Counted from the stretch's first letter, positions 17,307 through 26,961 are shown. The stretch is DNA of 64,000 nucleotides from Streptomyces canus (GCF_030815415.1 NZ_JAUSWW010000001.1:3534001-3598000); one strand, 5' to 3'. The notes: generated from the letters alone by a model not told the origin. Numbers and translations are program-made.

Positions 17307-19403
17307 TCAGTCGCCGTTACCGGGGGTCGGCGTCGTCTTCTGGATCTGCATCAGGAACTCGGCGTTCGACTTCGTCTGCTTCATCTTGTCGAGGAGCAGT
17401 TCGACCGCCTGCTGCTGGTCGAGCGCGTGCAGCACCCGGCGCAGCTTCCAGACGATCCCGAGCTCGTCGGGAGCGAGCAGGATCTCTTCCTTACGGGTAC
17501 CGGACGCGTCCACGTCCACCGCCGGGAAGATGCGCTTGTCGGCGAGCTTGCGGTCGAGCTTGAGCTCGGCGTTGCCGGTGCCCTTGAACTCCTCGAAGAT
17601 GACCTCGTCCATGCGGGACCCGGTGTCCACCAGCGCGGTGGCGAGGATGGTCAGCGAGCCGCCGTCCTCGATGTTGCGGGCCGCACCGAAGAAGCGCTTC
17701 GGCGGGTACAGGGCGGTCGAGTCGACACCACCGGACAGGATGCGGCCGGAGGCGGGCGCGGCGAGGTTGTACGCACGGCCCAGACGCGTGATCGAGTCGA
17801 GCAGCACGACGACGTCGTGACCCAGCTCCACCAGACGCTTGGCGCGCTCGATGGCGAGCTCGGCGACCGTGGTGTGGTCCTCGGCCGGGCGGTCGAAGGT
17901 CGAGGAGATGACCTCGCCCTTGACCGACCGCTGCATGTCGGTGACCTCTTCCGGACGCTCGTCGACCAGGACGACCATCAGGTGGCACTCGGGGTTGTTG
18001 TGCGTGATCGCGTTGGCGATCGCCTGCATGATCATGGTCTTGCCGGTCTTCGGCGGGGCCACGATCAGACCGCGCTGGCCCTTACCGATCGGCGCGACGA
18101 GGTCGATGATGCGGGTCGTGAGGATGCCCGGGTCCGTCTCCAGACGGAGGCGGTCCTGCGGGTACAGCGGCGTCAGCTTGTTGAACTCCGGCCGCCCGCG
18201 CCCGGATTCGGGCGCCATGCCGTTGACGGAGTCCAGCCGGACCAGCGCGTTGAACTTCTCGCGACGCTCGCCGTCCTTCGGCTGACGGACCGCACCGGTG
18301 ACGTGGTCGCCCTTGCGCAGGCCGTTCTTGCGGACCTGGGCGAGGGAGACGTACACGTCGTTGGGACCCGGGAGGTAGCCCGACGTACGGATGAAAGCGT
18401 AGTTGTCGAGGATGTCCAGGATGCCCGCGACGGGGATCAGGACGTCGTCGTCGGCGACCTGCGGCTCGGCGGCGCCACCCATCTCGTCACGGCCACGACG
18501 GCCACGACGGTCCCGGTAACGGCCGCGACGGCCACGGCGGCCGCCGTCGAAGTCGTCGTCGTCCTGCGGGCCGGCGTTGCGGTCCTGGCGGTCCTGACGA
18601 CCGCCGCCCTGCTGCTGGCTCTGCTGCTGGCCGCGCTGGCCGCCCTGCTGGTCGCGCTGGCCGCCCTGCTGGTCGTCGCCCTTGCCGCGGCGGTCGCGGT
18701 CCCGGCCGCCCCGCTCACGGTCACCGCGCTCGGCACGGTCACCGCGGTCGGCACGGTCCCGGCGGTCGCGACGGCCCTGACGGCCATCCGCGTCACCGGC
18801 GTCGCCCTGCGTCTGCGCGGGCGTCTCGGCCTTCGGCTCGCTCTTCGCCTCGGCGACCACCGTCTCGGGGCTGCCGGCGTCGGCCGTGGCACGACGACGA
18901 CGGCGCTCCGCGGGAGCGTCGTCTCCCCCACGCTCGGCTGCGCTCGCGCGGGCGGCACCCCCATCGCGGGAGGGGTCCCCAGCGGGCTGGCCGGGAATCT
19001 CGATCTGCTGCTGGGCCACGGCCTTCTCGGCGGGGGCCTCGGCCGCCTTCTCCGCCTTCTTCTCGGCGGCTTCGCCGGTACGGGCCTTGGAGGTGGCACG
19101 GCGCTTGGGCTTGGTCTCGGCGGCGTCCCCGGCGGGGGATGACGCGGCCTTGGCCGGGGCGGCACCACCGCCGGCCTGTGCCTCCTTGATGACCTCGATC
19201 AGCTGGCTCTTGCGCATACGCGCGGTGCCCCTGATGCCGAGGCCGGATGCGACCTGCTGCAGCTCGGCCAGCACCATGCCGTCGAGGCCGGTACCGCGGC
19301 GCCGCCGGGAGCCGGCACCGGTGGCAGGCGCGGAGGCGTCCGTGGAGGGCGCGGCAGCGGTCTCCTCGACACGTGCGCCCATCAGATCGGTGGTGTCGCT
19401 CAC
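17307..19403 (-). CDS. rho: Transcription termination factor Rho with long disordered insert
   Basis: Hexameric RNA-dependent ATPase that terminates transcription. 698 residues from the GTG at 19403, chosen for GGAAGGA 7 bases upstream; the frame is open further but lacks a site. Rho_N domain at about 38-78, then an unusual low-complexity region at 80-315: Ala/Lys-rich, then Arg/Asp repeats, then a Gln/Gly block (244-270), then Gly/Arg. The RNA-binding and ATPase core runs from 316 on, with P-loop APPKTGKT. E. coli Rho has 419 residues. The insert is typical of high-GC actinobacteria and may bind RNA. Confidence 0.97.
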   Translation of the reverse strand: MSDTTDLMGARVEETAAAPSTDASAPATGAGSRRRRGTGLDGMVLAELQQVASGLGIRGTARMRKSQLIEVIKEAQAGGGAAPAKAASSPAGDAAETKPKRRATSKARTGEAAEKKAEKAAEAPAEKAVAQQQIEIPGQPAGDPSRDGGAARASAAERGGDDAPAERRRRRATADAGSPETVVAEAKSEPKAETPAQTQGDAGDADGRQGRRDRRDRADRGDRAERGDRERGGRDRDRRGKGDDQQGGQRDQQGGQRGQQQSQQQGGGRQDRQDRNAGPQDDDDFDGGRRGRRGRYRDRRGRRGRDEMGGAAEPQVADDDVLIPVAGILDILDNYAFIRTSGYLPGPNDVYVSLAQVRKNGLRKGDHVTGAVRQPKDGERREKFNALVRLDSVNGMAPESGRGRPEFNKLTPLYPQDRLRLETDPGILTTRIIDLVAPIGKGQRGLIVAPPKTGKTMIMQAIANAITHNNPECHLMVVLVDERPEEVTDMQRSVKGEVISSTFDRPAEDHTTVAELAIERAKRLVELGHDVVVLLDSITRLGRAYNLAAPASGRILSGGVDSTALYPPKRFFGAARNIEDGGSLTILATALVDTGSRMDEVIFEEFKGTGNAELKLDRKLADKRIFPAVDVDASGTRKEEILLAPDELGIVWKLRRVLHALDQQQAVELLLDKMKQTKSNAEFLMQIQKTTPTPGNGD

Positions 19404-19811
19404 GAAGGGTCCTTCCCTGGAGCGGACGTCGGCCTGTCTGGCTCGGCGACCGTTTGTGCTGTCCGACGGCGGTCCCATCCTTGTGGACCGTGCCGGGGCG
19501 GTTGTCCGCCTGGGCGGCGGAGGAATCTGGTGATGGCGCTTCCCAGAGCAGTGACACCGACGGTCTGTGTCACATGGCTCGGTCGCACCGGTTCCGGAGC
19601 GTGCCCGGCAAGTCGCTCAGTGCCCGCGTACGAGGTACAGCCCGCGTACGTCGTACGAAGCACAGTGCGGCTTGGGAGGCTCCCGGAAGAATGTCTGTCC
19701 CGGACGGGGACGTGAAGCACCTCGCCATGGTGGGGTCGGGTGCAGACTTGAGGTTAACACTACCGGATCCAACAAACATTCCCCCTCTCCAAATCCGGCA
19801 ATCGCCGGTAT
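19404..19811. promoter_or_regulatory. Long rho leader and thrB trailer
   Basis: 408 bp without a convincing gene. Because thrB and rho both run leftward, the part next to 19403 must be the rho promoter and 5' leader. Rho leaders in other bacteria are often long and autoregulated. A weak inverted repeat CCGGC/GCCGG lies near 19795-19811 beside the thrB stop. I cannot assign a promoter. Confidence 0.4.
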
Positions 19812-20741
19812 TCAGATGTCACTGGTGGCAGCGAGCGGCAGCACAATCGCCCCCTGACCATCGAGTTCGAGCCGGTTGGCGGCCCAGCCCTCGCCTGCCA
19901 GATGGGCCACCTTGTCCGCGCTGTCCTCATCGGCCAGCGCGAGAACGGTGGGGCCCGCTCCGGAAATCACGGCCGGAACTCCGTCCGCCCTCAATCGCTC
20001 CACGAGCGCGGCACTTTCCGGCATGGCCGGAGCCCGGTATTCCTGGTGCAGCCGGTCCTCGGTCGCGGGCAGCAGCAACTCGGGGCGCCGGGTGAGGGCC
20101 TCGACGAGCAGCGCGGCGCGGCCCGCGTTGGCGGCGGCGTCGACGTGCGGCACGGTGCGCGGCAGCAGTCCGCGCGCGGTCTCGGTGAGGACCGGCTTCC
20201 CGGGCACGAAAACCACCGGAACGACGGAACGATCGGGCTCCATCCTGATCGCCCGCGCGGCACCCGCCTCCATCCAGGAGAGCGTGAAACCGCCGAGCAG
20301 ACACGCCGCGACATTGTCGGGGTGACCCTCGATCTCGGTCGCGAGCTCGAGGAGCGCGGTGTCGTCGAGCTTGGACTCGCCGCCTATGGTCACGGCACGC
20401 GCGGCGACGATGCCCGCGCAGATGGCGGCCGAGGAGGAGCCCAGGCCACGACCGTGCGGGATGCGGTTGGCGCACACGATCTCGAGGCCGCGCGGCTGTC
20501 CGCCGAGCAGGTCGAAGGCGGTGCGCAGGGACCGTACGAGAAGGTGCTTCTCGTCGCGCGGGAGGGTCTCGCTGCCCTCACCCGCGATGTCGATGTGCAG
20601 CCCGGAGTCGGCCACCCGGACGACGACGTCGTCGTAGAGCCCCAGCGACAGGCCGAGGGCGTCGAAGCCCGGGCCGAGGTTGGCGCTGGTGGCGGGGACG
20701 CGCACCCGGACGGCGGCGGCGCGGAACGCTGGACCGGCCAT
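19812..20741 (-). CDS. thrB: Homoserine kinase
   Basis: GHMP-family kinase converting homoserine to O-phosphohomoserine in threonine synthesis. 309 residues from the ATG at 20741 (MAGPAFRAAAVRVRVPATSANLGPGFD). The ATP-binding loop HGRGLGSSSAA is present, as is the N-terminal PATSANLGPGFDALG motif. The frame is open upstream, but those residues do not resemble the family. It is the last gene of hom-thrC-thrB, after a 239-bp gap. Confidence 0.96.
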   Translation of the reverse strand: MAGPAFRAAAVRVRVPATSANLGPGFDALGLSLGLYDDVVVRVADSGLHIDIAGEGSETLPRDEKHLLVRSLRTAFDLLGGQPRGLEIVCANRIPHGRGLGSSSAAICAGIVAARAVTIGGESKLDDTALLELATEIEGHPDNVAACLLGGFTLSWMEAGAARAIRMEPDRSVVPVVFVPGKPVLTETARGLLPRTVPHVDAAANAGRAALLVEALTRRPELLLPATEDRLHQEYRAPAMPESAALVERLRADGVPAVISGAGPTVLALADEDSADKVAHLAGEGWAANRLELDGQGAIVLPLAATSDI

Positions 20742-20980
20742 CGCTCGATGACTCTCCTTGAGCTGCGTGATTGTCGAAGACATTCGATACGTACCTGGAA
20801 ACCCTCGGGTCGCGGAGATGACACGACTCCCGGCCATGCGCGGGGGCATATGCGGCGGGCGGGTTCAGTACAGCCTATCGAAGGAAGGTTCTGTGGCGAC
20901 ATAGGGCGCACAGGAGGCGCACGATGCGTGTCGTAAGCCCTCTGTGCACCCCCTTGGGGATGTCGCTCCAGGGATGTCTC

Positions 20981-22039
20981 TTATACGAGGCCGAGGCGCT
21001 CGGCCGCCGTCGCCGCGTCGACCGGGACGGTGACCGGCTGCGGGGCGCCGGCGACGGCCCAGTCGGGGTCCTTGAGGCCGTTGCCGGTGACGGTGCACAC
21101 GATCTTCTGGCCCGGGTCGACCAGTCCCTGCTCGGCTGCCTTCAGCAGACCGGCGACGGACGCGGCGGAGGCGGGCTCCACGAAGACGCCCTCCTGCGCG
21201 GCCAACAGGCGGTAGGCGCGCAGGATCTCACGGTCCGTCACCTCGTCGATGAGGCCGCCGGACTCGTCCCGCGCCGCCAGGGCGTAGTTCCAGGAGGCCG
21301 GATTGCCGATGCGGATGGCGGTGGCGATCGTCGACGGGTCCTTGACGACCTCGCCGCGCACGATCGGGGCGCTGCCGGAGGCCTGGAAGCCCCACATGCG
21401 GGGGGTCTTCGCGGCGATGCCGTCGGCGGCGTACTCCTTGTAGCCCTTCCAGTACGCGGTGATGTTGCCCGCGTTGCCGACCGGGAGGACGTGGATGTCG
21501 GGTGCGTCGCCGAGCATGTCCACGATCTCGAAGGCGGCGGTCTTCTGGCCCTCGATACGCACCGGGTTGACCGAATTGACCAGCGCCACGGGGTAGTTGT
21601 CGCTCAGGGCGCGGGCGAGGGTGAGGCAGTCGTCGAAGTTGCCGTCGACCTGGAGGATCTTCGCACCGTGGATGAGCGCCTGACCCATCTTGCCGAGCGC
21701 GATCTTTCCCTGCGGGACCAGTACGGCGCAGACCATGCCGGCGCGCACCGCGTACGCGGCGGCGGAAGCGGAGGTGTTGCCGGTGGAGGCGCAGATGACC
21801 GCCTTCGCACCCTCCTCCTTGGCCCGGGAGATGGCCATGGTCATACCGCGGTCCTTGAAGGACCCCGTTGGGTTCGCACCCTCCACCTTGAGGTGGACCT
21901 CGCAGCCCGTGCGCTCGGAGAGCACCTGCGCGGGCACGAGGGGCGTGCCGCCCTCGCGGAGCGTCACGACCGGCGTGCTGTCGGAGACGGGCAGCCGGTC
22001 CCGGTACTCCTCGATGATTCCGCGCCACTGGTGGGTCAT
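20981..22039 (-). CDS. thrC: Threonine synthase
   Basis: PLP enzyme converting O-phosphohomoserine to threonine. 352 residues. The PLP-lysine motif NPTGSFKDRGM and the phosphate-binding STGNTSA loop are clear, and VLPVGNAGN is also present. It is the short class of threonine synthase. It lies 6 bp after hom, which implies one transcript and probable coupling. Confidence 0.97.
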   Translation of the reverse strand: MTHQWRGIIEEYRDRLPVSDSTPVVTLREGGTPLVPAQVLSERTGCEVHLKVEGANPTGSFKDRGMTMAISRAKEEGAKAVICASTGNTSASAAAYAVRAGMVCAVLVPQGKIALGKMGQALIHGAKILQVDGNFDDCLTLARALSDNYPVALVNSVNPVRIEGQKTAAFEIVDMLGDAPDIHVLPVGNAGNITAYWKGYKEYAADGIAAKTPRMWGFQASGSAPIVRGEVVKDPSTIATAIRIGNPASWNYALAARDESGGLIDEVTDREILRAYRLLAAQEGVFVEPASAASVAGLLKAAEQGLVDPGQKIVCTVTGNGLKDPDWAVAGAPQPVTVPVDAATAAERLGLV

Positions 22040-22045
22040 TGCTGG

Positions 22046-23335
22046 TTACTCTCCTTCAACCCGCATGATGCTGGCGACACCGCGCACGGTGTCGAGCTTG
22101 CGCAACGCCTCGACGGTCCCGCCCAGGGCGGCGTCGGACGCGCGGTGGGTCACGACGACGAGGGAAGCCTCGCCGTCCTTGCCCTGTTGGCGAACCGTAT
22201 CGATGGACACCCCGTGCTCGGCGAACACAGTGGCCACCTGGGCGAGAACACCCGGTTTGTCCGCCACGTCAAGGCTGATGTGGTACCGCGTGAAGACCTC
22301 GCCCATGCCCGACACGGGAAGGGCGGCGTACGCGGACTCGCCGGGACCGGTCGCACCATTGAGCCGGTTCCGGCAGACGGCGACCAAGTCGCCGAGCACG
22401 GCCGAGGCGGTGGGAGCACCACCGGCGCCGGGGCCGTAGAACATGAGCTGACCGGCCGCGTCCGACTCGACGAAGACGGCGTTGTAGGCGCCGCGCACGG
22501 AGGCCAGCGGATGGGTCAGCGGGATCATCGCGGGATGCACGCGCGCGGTGACGGACCCGCCGTCCCCGGCCCGCTCGCAGATCGCGAGCAGCTTGATGGT
22601 GCAGCCCATGTTCTTCGCGGAGGCGAAGTCGGAGGCGGTGACCTCGGCCATCCCCTCGCGGTAGACGTCGTCGAGACGCACGCGCGTGTGGAAGGCGATA
22701 CCGGCGAGGATGGCGGCCTTGGCGGCGGCGTCGAAGCCCTCGACGTCGGCGGTGGGGTCGGCCTCGGCGTACCCCAGCGCGGTGGCCTCGTCGAGGGCCT
22801 CCTGGTAACCGGCGCCGGTGGAGTCCATCTTGTCGAGGATGAAGTTGGTCGTGCCGTTGACGATGCCGAGCACGCGGTTGACCTTGTCGCCGGCGAGGGA
22901 CTCGCGCAGCGGCCGGATCAGCGGGATGGCACCGGCGACGGCGGCCTCGTAGTAGAGGTCCGCGTCGTGCTCCTCGGCGGCGGCGTGCAGGGCGGCGCCG
23001 TCCTGGGCGAGGAGCGCCTTGTTGGCGGAGACGACGGAGGCGCCGTGCTCGAAGGCCGTGGTGATGAGGGAGCGCGCGGGCTCGATGCCGCCGATGACCT
23101 CCACGACGACGTCGATGTCCCCGCGTTTGACGAGGGCGGTGGCGTCGGTGGTCACGAGCTCGGCCGGGATGCCTTCGCGCACCTTGGAGGGCCGTCGCAC
23201 GGCGACCCCGGCGAGCTCGACGGGGGCGCCGATGCGCGCGGCGAGGTCGTCGGCGTGCGTCGTCATGATGCGCGCCACCTCTGAGCCGACAACCCCACAG
23301 CCCAGCAGCGCCACCTTCAGCGGACGCGTACGCAT
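22046..23335 (-). CDS. hom: Homoserine dehydrogenase
   Basis: NAD(P)-dependent reduction of aspartate semialdehyde to homoserine. 429 residues: Rossmann start VALLGCGVVGSEVA, a catalytic domain with GIVNGTTNFIL, and a C-terminal ACT domain (about 350-429) for feedback by threonine. Adjacent ATGs at 23338 and 23335 are possible; 23335 gives 7 bases from GAGG. It is the first gene of hom-thrC-thrB, just after the lysA terminator. Confidence 0.97.
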   Translation of the reverse strand: MRTRPLKVALLGCGVVGSEVARIMTTHADDLAARIGAPVELAGVAVRRPSKVREGIPAELVTTDATALVKRGDIDVVVEVIGGIEPARSLITTAFEHGASVVSANKALLAQDGAALHAAAEEHDADLYYEAAVAGAIPLIRPLRESLAGDKVNRVLGIVNGTTNFILDKMDSTGAGYQEALDEATALGYAEADPTADVEGFDAAAKAAILAGIAFHTRVRLDDVYREGMAEVTASDFASAKNMGCTIKLLAICERAGDGGSVTARVHPAMIPLTHPLASVRGAYNAVFVESDAAGQLMFYGPGAGGAPTASAVLGDLVAVCRNRLNGATGPGESAYAALPVSGMGEVFTRYHISLDVADKPGVLAQVATVFAEHGVSIDTVRQQGKDGEASLVVVTHRASDAALGGTVEALRKLDTVRGVASIMRVEGE

Positions 23336-23443
23336 CATCCGACCTCGTTTCCTCATACCGTCTACGGTTGGACCAGTCTCACTCACCGGACGGGAGTTTC
23401 TACCCTTCGTCCGGATCGTGAGACATCTATTTCATTTGTACGG

Positions 23444-23470
23444 GGGTGGAAGACAGGAGATCTTCCACCC
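23444..23470 (-). terminator. Terminator after lysA
   Basis: A 10-bp perfect stem (GGGTGGAAGA at 23444-23453, TCTTCCACCC at 23461-23470) with a 7-base loop, 13 bp past the lysA stop. It separates nrtL-lysA from the hom operon, so hom should have its own promoter between 23336 and 23443. Confidence 0.8.
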
Positions 23471-23482
23471 GCCGACGAGGGC

Positions 23483-24874
23483 TCACCCGACGTCGAGACG
23501 CAGCAGGTCCTCCTCCGTCTCACGGCGGACGATGACTCGGGACTCACCATCGTTCACCGCGACGACCGGCGGCCGCAGCACATGGTTGTAGTTGCTGGCC
23601 ATGGACCGGCAGTACGCACCCGTGGCAGGGACGGCGATGAGGTCACCGGGCACGATGTCGGCCGGCAGGAACGCGTCCTTCACCACAATGTCCCCGCTCT
23701 CGCAGTGCTTGCCGACGACCCGGGCGAGCATGGGCTCGGCGTCGGAGGTGCGGGAGACCAGGGCGACGGTGTACTCGGCGTCGTACAGCGCGGTCCGGAT
23801 GTTGTCGGACATGCCGCCGTCGACGGAGACGTAGGTGCGAAGGCCGTCGAGGGGCTTGGTGGTGCCGACCTCGTAGAGCGTGAACGCGGTGGGGCCGACG
23901 ATGGCCCGCCCCGGCTCGACGGAGATGCGCGGGGTGCGGAGCTTGGCGGACTCGCACTCACGCGTGACGATCTCGGTGAGCGCCTTGGCGATCTCGTGGG
24001 GCTCGCGGGGGTCGTCGTCGGAGGTGTAGGCGATACCGAGGCCACCACCGAGGTCGATCTCGGGAAGCTCCACGCCGTGCTCGTCACGGATGTCCTTCAG
24101 CAGCCCGACGACCCGGTGGGCGGCGACCTCGAAGCCGGACATGTCGAAGATCTGCGACCCGATGTGGGAGTGGATGCCGATGAGCTCGAGGCCGTCCAGC
24201 TGAAGAGCCCGCCGTACGGCTTCGGCGGCCTGCCCGCCGGCGAGCGGGATGCCGAACTTCTGGTCCTCGTGGGCGGTGGCGATGAACTCGTGCGTGTGTG
24301 CTTCCACGCCGACGGTGACACGGATCTGGACGCGCTGCCGCTTGCCGAGTTCCTGGGCGATGTGGGCGACGCGGACGATCTCCTGGAAGGAGTCGAGGAC
24401 GATACGGCCGACGTCCGCGCGGATCGCCCTTTCGATCTCCTCCTTCGACTTGTTGTTGCCGTGGAAGGCGATGCGGTCGGCGGGCATACCGGCGGAGAGG
24501 GCGGTGGCGAGCTCGCCACCGGAGCACACGTCGAGGTTGAGCCCCTCCTCGTGCAGCCAGCGGACGACAGCGCGGGAGAGGAAGGCCTTGCCGGCGTAGA
24601 AGACGTCGGCGTCGGCACCGAAGGCGGAACGCCAGGCGCGGGCCCGCGCGCGGAAGTCGGTCTCGTCGATGACGTAGGCGGGAGTGCCGTACTCCTCGGC
24701 GAGCTGCGTGGCGGCGATGCCGCCGACGGTGAGGACACCGTCCTCGTTGCGTGTGACCGTCTGGGCCCAGACCTTCGGGTCGAGGGTGTTGAGGTCGGCG
24801 GGCGGCGCGGAGTAGTGGCCCTCGGGGAGAACATCGGCGTGACGGGGCCCGGCGGGGTGTGCGGAACGGCTCAT
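23483..24874 (-). CDS. lysA: Diaminopimelate decarboxylase
   Basis: Fold-III PLP enzyme giving lysine from meso-DAP. 463 residues from the ATG at 24874 (MSRSAHPAGPRH). Visible features are VFYAGKAFL (PLP lysine), FHGNNKSKEE, HSHIGSQI, the glycine loop DLGGGLGIAY, EPGRAIVG and CESGDI. The same reading frame stays open far upstream, through the nrtL gene, but that is a high-GC artefact. It lies 17 bp after nrtL, so the two are likely co-transcribed. Confidence 0.97.
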   Translation of the reverse strand: MSRSAHPAGPRHADVLPEGHYSAPPADLNTLDPKVWAQTVTRNEDGVLTVGGIAATQLAEEYGTPAYVIDETDFRARARAWRSAFGADADVFYAGKAFLSRAVVRWLHEEGLNLDVCSGGELATALSAGMPADRIAFHGNNKSKEEIERAIRADVGRIVLDSFQEIVRVAHIAQELGKRQRVQIRVTVGVEAHTHEFIATAHEDQKFGIPLAGGQAAEAVRRALQLDGLELIGIHSHIGSQIFDMSGFEVAAHRVVGLLKDIRDEHGVELPEIDLGGGLGIAYTSDDDPREPHEIAKALTEIVTRECESAKLRTPRISVEPGRAIVGPTAFTLYEVGTTKPLDGLRTYVSVDGGMSDNIRTALYDAEYTVALVSRTSDAEPMLARVVGKHCESGDIVVKDAFLPADIVPGDLIAVPATGAYCRSMASNYNHVLRPPVVAVNDGESRVIVRRETEEDLLRLDVG

Positions 24875-24891
24875 GGTCTGTGGCTGGCTCT

Positions 24892-26037
24892 CTAGATGTG
24901 GTCGGGTGCGTCGATGCCGAGCAGGGTCAGGCCGCCGGCCAGCACCGTCCCGGCGGCCTCGGCGAGGGCGAGCCGGGAACGGTGGGCGACCGAGGGTTTC
25001 TCGTCGCCGAGCGGGAGGACCGTGGGAAGAAGGGCGAGGGTCGCGTCGGCGACGGTGACCAGGTGGCGGGCGAGCCGGTCCGGCGCATGCGCCGTGGCGG
25101 CGACGCCCAGGATCCGGGGGTGGTCGGCGAGGGCGGCGATGAGAACGCCGGCAGTGACTCGCGGCTCGCCGGGGTGCGGATCTCCAGGCCGTACGTCCCC
25201 GGGGTGGGGGTCGAATCCCAGGTCGGCGGCGTTGCGGCTGAGAGCCCGGGTGCGGGCGTGGGCGTAGCGGACGCGGAAGAGAGGGTTGCTCTCGCGCTGG
25301 ACCAGGTGCTCGTCGGTGATCCGGGGCCGGTCGTGGGCGGCGGGATAGAGCAGGGCCCAGCGGGCGGCGTCGCGGCCGAGGGGGGTGGGGTCGGCGGGGG
25401 CGGGCACCGGGCGGACGTTGATGTCGAGGGGGTTGCGTGCGTCCGGGGTGCCGGAGGGGGCGGGGGCGGCCACCGGACACACGTCGACGTTGAAGGGGGC
25501 GGGCGCGTCGGGGGTGTCGGAGGCGTCGACGCGTGCGCCGAGGAGGTCGGTCCACTCCGGCCGGGGCGGGGCTTGCGAGGACGTACGGACGAGGGCGCCC
25601 TGGGAGACCAGGATGCGGGCGATGGCGTCCATGACGACGACGGCGCGGACCTCGTGTGGGGCGTGGAGCCGCACGATCTGTCCGGTGGGGCGGTCACTGT
25701 GCCCGTACCGGAGCCCGCGCCGCAGGATCTCCTCGACGAGCCCGGCGGGGGTGGTGTCGCGCAGGCTGATGTTGAGGAACCCGGGTCCCGTGACCACGAC
25801 GTCGGTGACGCCGGGGGTGTCGAGGAGATGCGGCCGGAGGATCTCGGCGACCTTTGCCGGCGGCTGCCCGGCGGGGCGGGCGAGCTGGAGGGCGATGTTG
25901 GTGGCGTAGTCACCACAGCCGCCGGGCCCTGGGGGCGTGACGACGGCCCGTCCGGGAACGGTCACGCTCAGCTCCCCGCCGTCGACAGCGCGACGGACCG
26001 CGCGCAGCACGGTACGGGAGAGCTCGACGGGGGTCAC
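24892..26037 (-). CDS. nrtL: NrtL, ArgS-related protein with Add-1 and DALR domains but no catalytic core
   Basis: 381 residues from a GTG at 26037. The N-terminal 90 residues resemble the Add-1 tRNA-binding domain of arginyl-tRNA synthetase (GDYATNIALQLA ... GPGFLNISL), and the C-terminal part resembles the DALR anticodon-binding domain (NPLFRVRYAHARTRAL). The HIGH and KMSKS motifs are absent and the middle is a short Pro/Asp-rich linker, so it cannot aminoacylate. It sits directly upstream of lysA. No Shine-Dalgarno is visible, and TACGCT lies 7 bases before the GTG, so the mRNA may be leaderless. Function is unknown. Confidence 0.85.
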   Translation of the reverse strand: MTPVELSRTVLRAVRRAVDGGELSVTVPGRAVVTPPGPGGCGDYATNIALQLARPAGQPPAKVAEILRPHLLDTPGVTDVVVTGPGFLNISLRDTTPAGLVEEILRRGLRYGHSDRPTGQIVRLHAPHEVRAVVVMDAIARILVSQGALVRTSSQAPPRPEWTDLLGARVDASDTPDAPAPFNVDVCPVAAPAPSGTPDARNPLDINVRPVPAPADPTPLGRDAARWALLYPAAHDRPRITDEHLVQRESNPLFRVRYAHARTRALSRNAADLGFDPHPGDVRPGDPHPGEPRVTAGVLIAALADHPRILGVAATAHAPDRLARHLVTVADATLALLPTVLPLGDEKPSVAHRSRLALAEAAGTVLAGGLTLLGIDAPDHI

Positions 26038-26159
26038 GGGACAAGCGTAGGGGAGGAGGGGGGTGGGTAGGCGAGTCGGTTTGGGCGAAGGTCCGCGATA
26101 TGGACGGGGACGGGAAACCGGACCGGGCGGGAGTGGGGCGGGCGGGGCGATCGACCGGC

Positions 26160-26630
26160 TCAGCCTCCGGTGCGTCCGGCCCTCTCGGTCTCGCCGGCGC
26201 CGAGGACGCGCCCGAAGACGTCGTCGCTGTCCTCCTCGACCGGGTGCGCGGCATGCCTGCGCTCGATCAACTGCCGTACGAGCCGGACGAGTTCGGCGGG
26301 CTCGAAGGGCTTGGCCAGGAAAGCGTCGACACCGACATCGAGACCGCTCTCGACCTCGTGCTGCGTGCACGCGCTGACGATGGCAAGAGGAAGATCACGG
26401 GTCCGCGGATCGGAACGCAGCCGAGCGGCGGTCCGAAGCCCATCGAGTCGGGGCATAACGACATCAAGGGTCACCACATCGGGCCGCACCTGATGCACCA
26501 CATCCAGACACTCGGCACCATCAGCCGCGGTCACGACCTCGATGCCCTCCAGCTCGAGATTGACCCTGATCAACTGCCGGATGACCTTGTTGTCGTCCAC
26601 AACAAGCACCCGGCCCGACGCGCCTGGCAC
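26160..26630 (-). CDS. Stand-alone response-regulator receiver domain
   Basis: 156 residues from a GTG at 26630. One CheY-like domain: acidic pair Asp12-Asp13, phosphoacceptor Asp56 (VTLDVVMP), Ser86 and Lys107 (AKPFEP). There is no output domain; a short acidic tail (VEEDSDDVFGRV) follows. No kinase is adjacent, so its partner is elsewhere. It may act as a phosphate shuttle or by direct protein contact. It lies just upstream of the tRNA-Arg gene, in the opposite direction. Confidence 0.9.
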   Translation of the reverse strand: MPGASGRVLVVDDNKVIRQLIRVNLELEGIEVVTAADGAECLDVVHQVRPDVVTLDVVMPRLDGLRTAARLRSDPRTRDLPLAIVSACTQHEVESGLDVGVDAFLAKPFEPAELVRLVRQLIERRHAAHPVEEDSDDVFGRVLGAGETERAGRTGG

Positions 26631-26834
26631 AACTCGAGAGTAGGTCCGGACCGGCCACCGCGTCCGGGTTTTACCGACTTCTGCCCCGCCGGGGAACGAA
26701 CGAGATCACCAGTCCCCACAACCGACCACCACGACCCCTCCCGGACAGGGCTACGACGCCGATAAACCCGTTCATGAACACCCCGACGGAGCTGGTAGTG
26801 TTCTACCCGTCGCCGCGAGCAACGCGACCGACAC

Positions 26835-26906
26835 GCCCCCGTAGCTCAGGGGATAGAGCAACGGCCTCCGGAGCCGTGTGCGCAGGTTCGAATCCTGCCG
26901 GGGGCA
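26835..26906 (+). tRNA. tRNA-Arg (anticodon CCG)
   Basis: 72 nt without CCA. The cloverleaf is complete: acceptor GCCCCCG/CGGGGGC, D-stem GCTC/GAGC, anticodon arm ACGGC-CTCCGGA-GCCGT, T-arm GCAGG-TTCGAAT-CCTGC, discriminator A. It reads CGG arginine codons. Its 3' half from 26866 is identical to the partial copy at 44394-44435, which shows it is the attachment site of the inserted element. The gene is intact because the element brought in the same sequence. Confidence 0.98.
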
Positions 26907-26907
26907 C
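26866..26907 (+). other. attL, 42-bp core inside the tRNA-Arg gene
   Basis: Runs from the anticodon loop (CTCCGG) through the tRNA 3' end plus one extra C. It is identical base for base to 44394-44435. Crossover must lie within it. The integrase gene is 1.4 kb inside the element from this end, as is usual. Confidence 0.95.
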
Positions 26908-26961
26908 TCGCCAGTCAGACAGCAGCAATCAAGCTCTGACCTGTGCGGATGCCGACATGAG

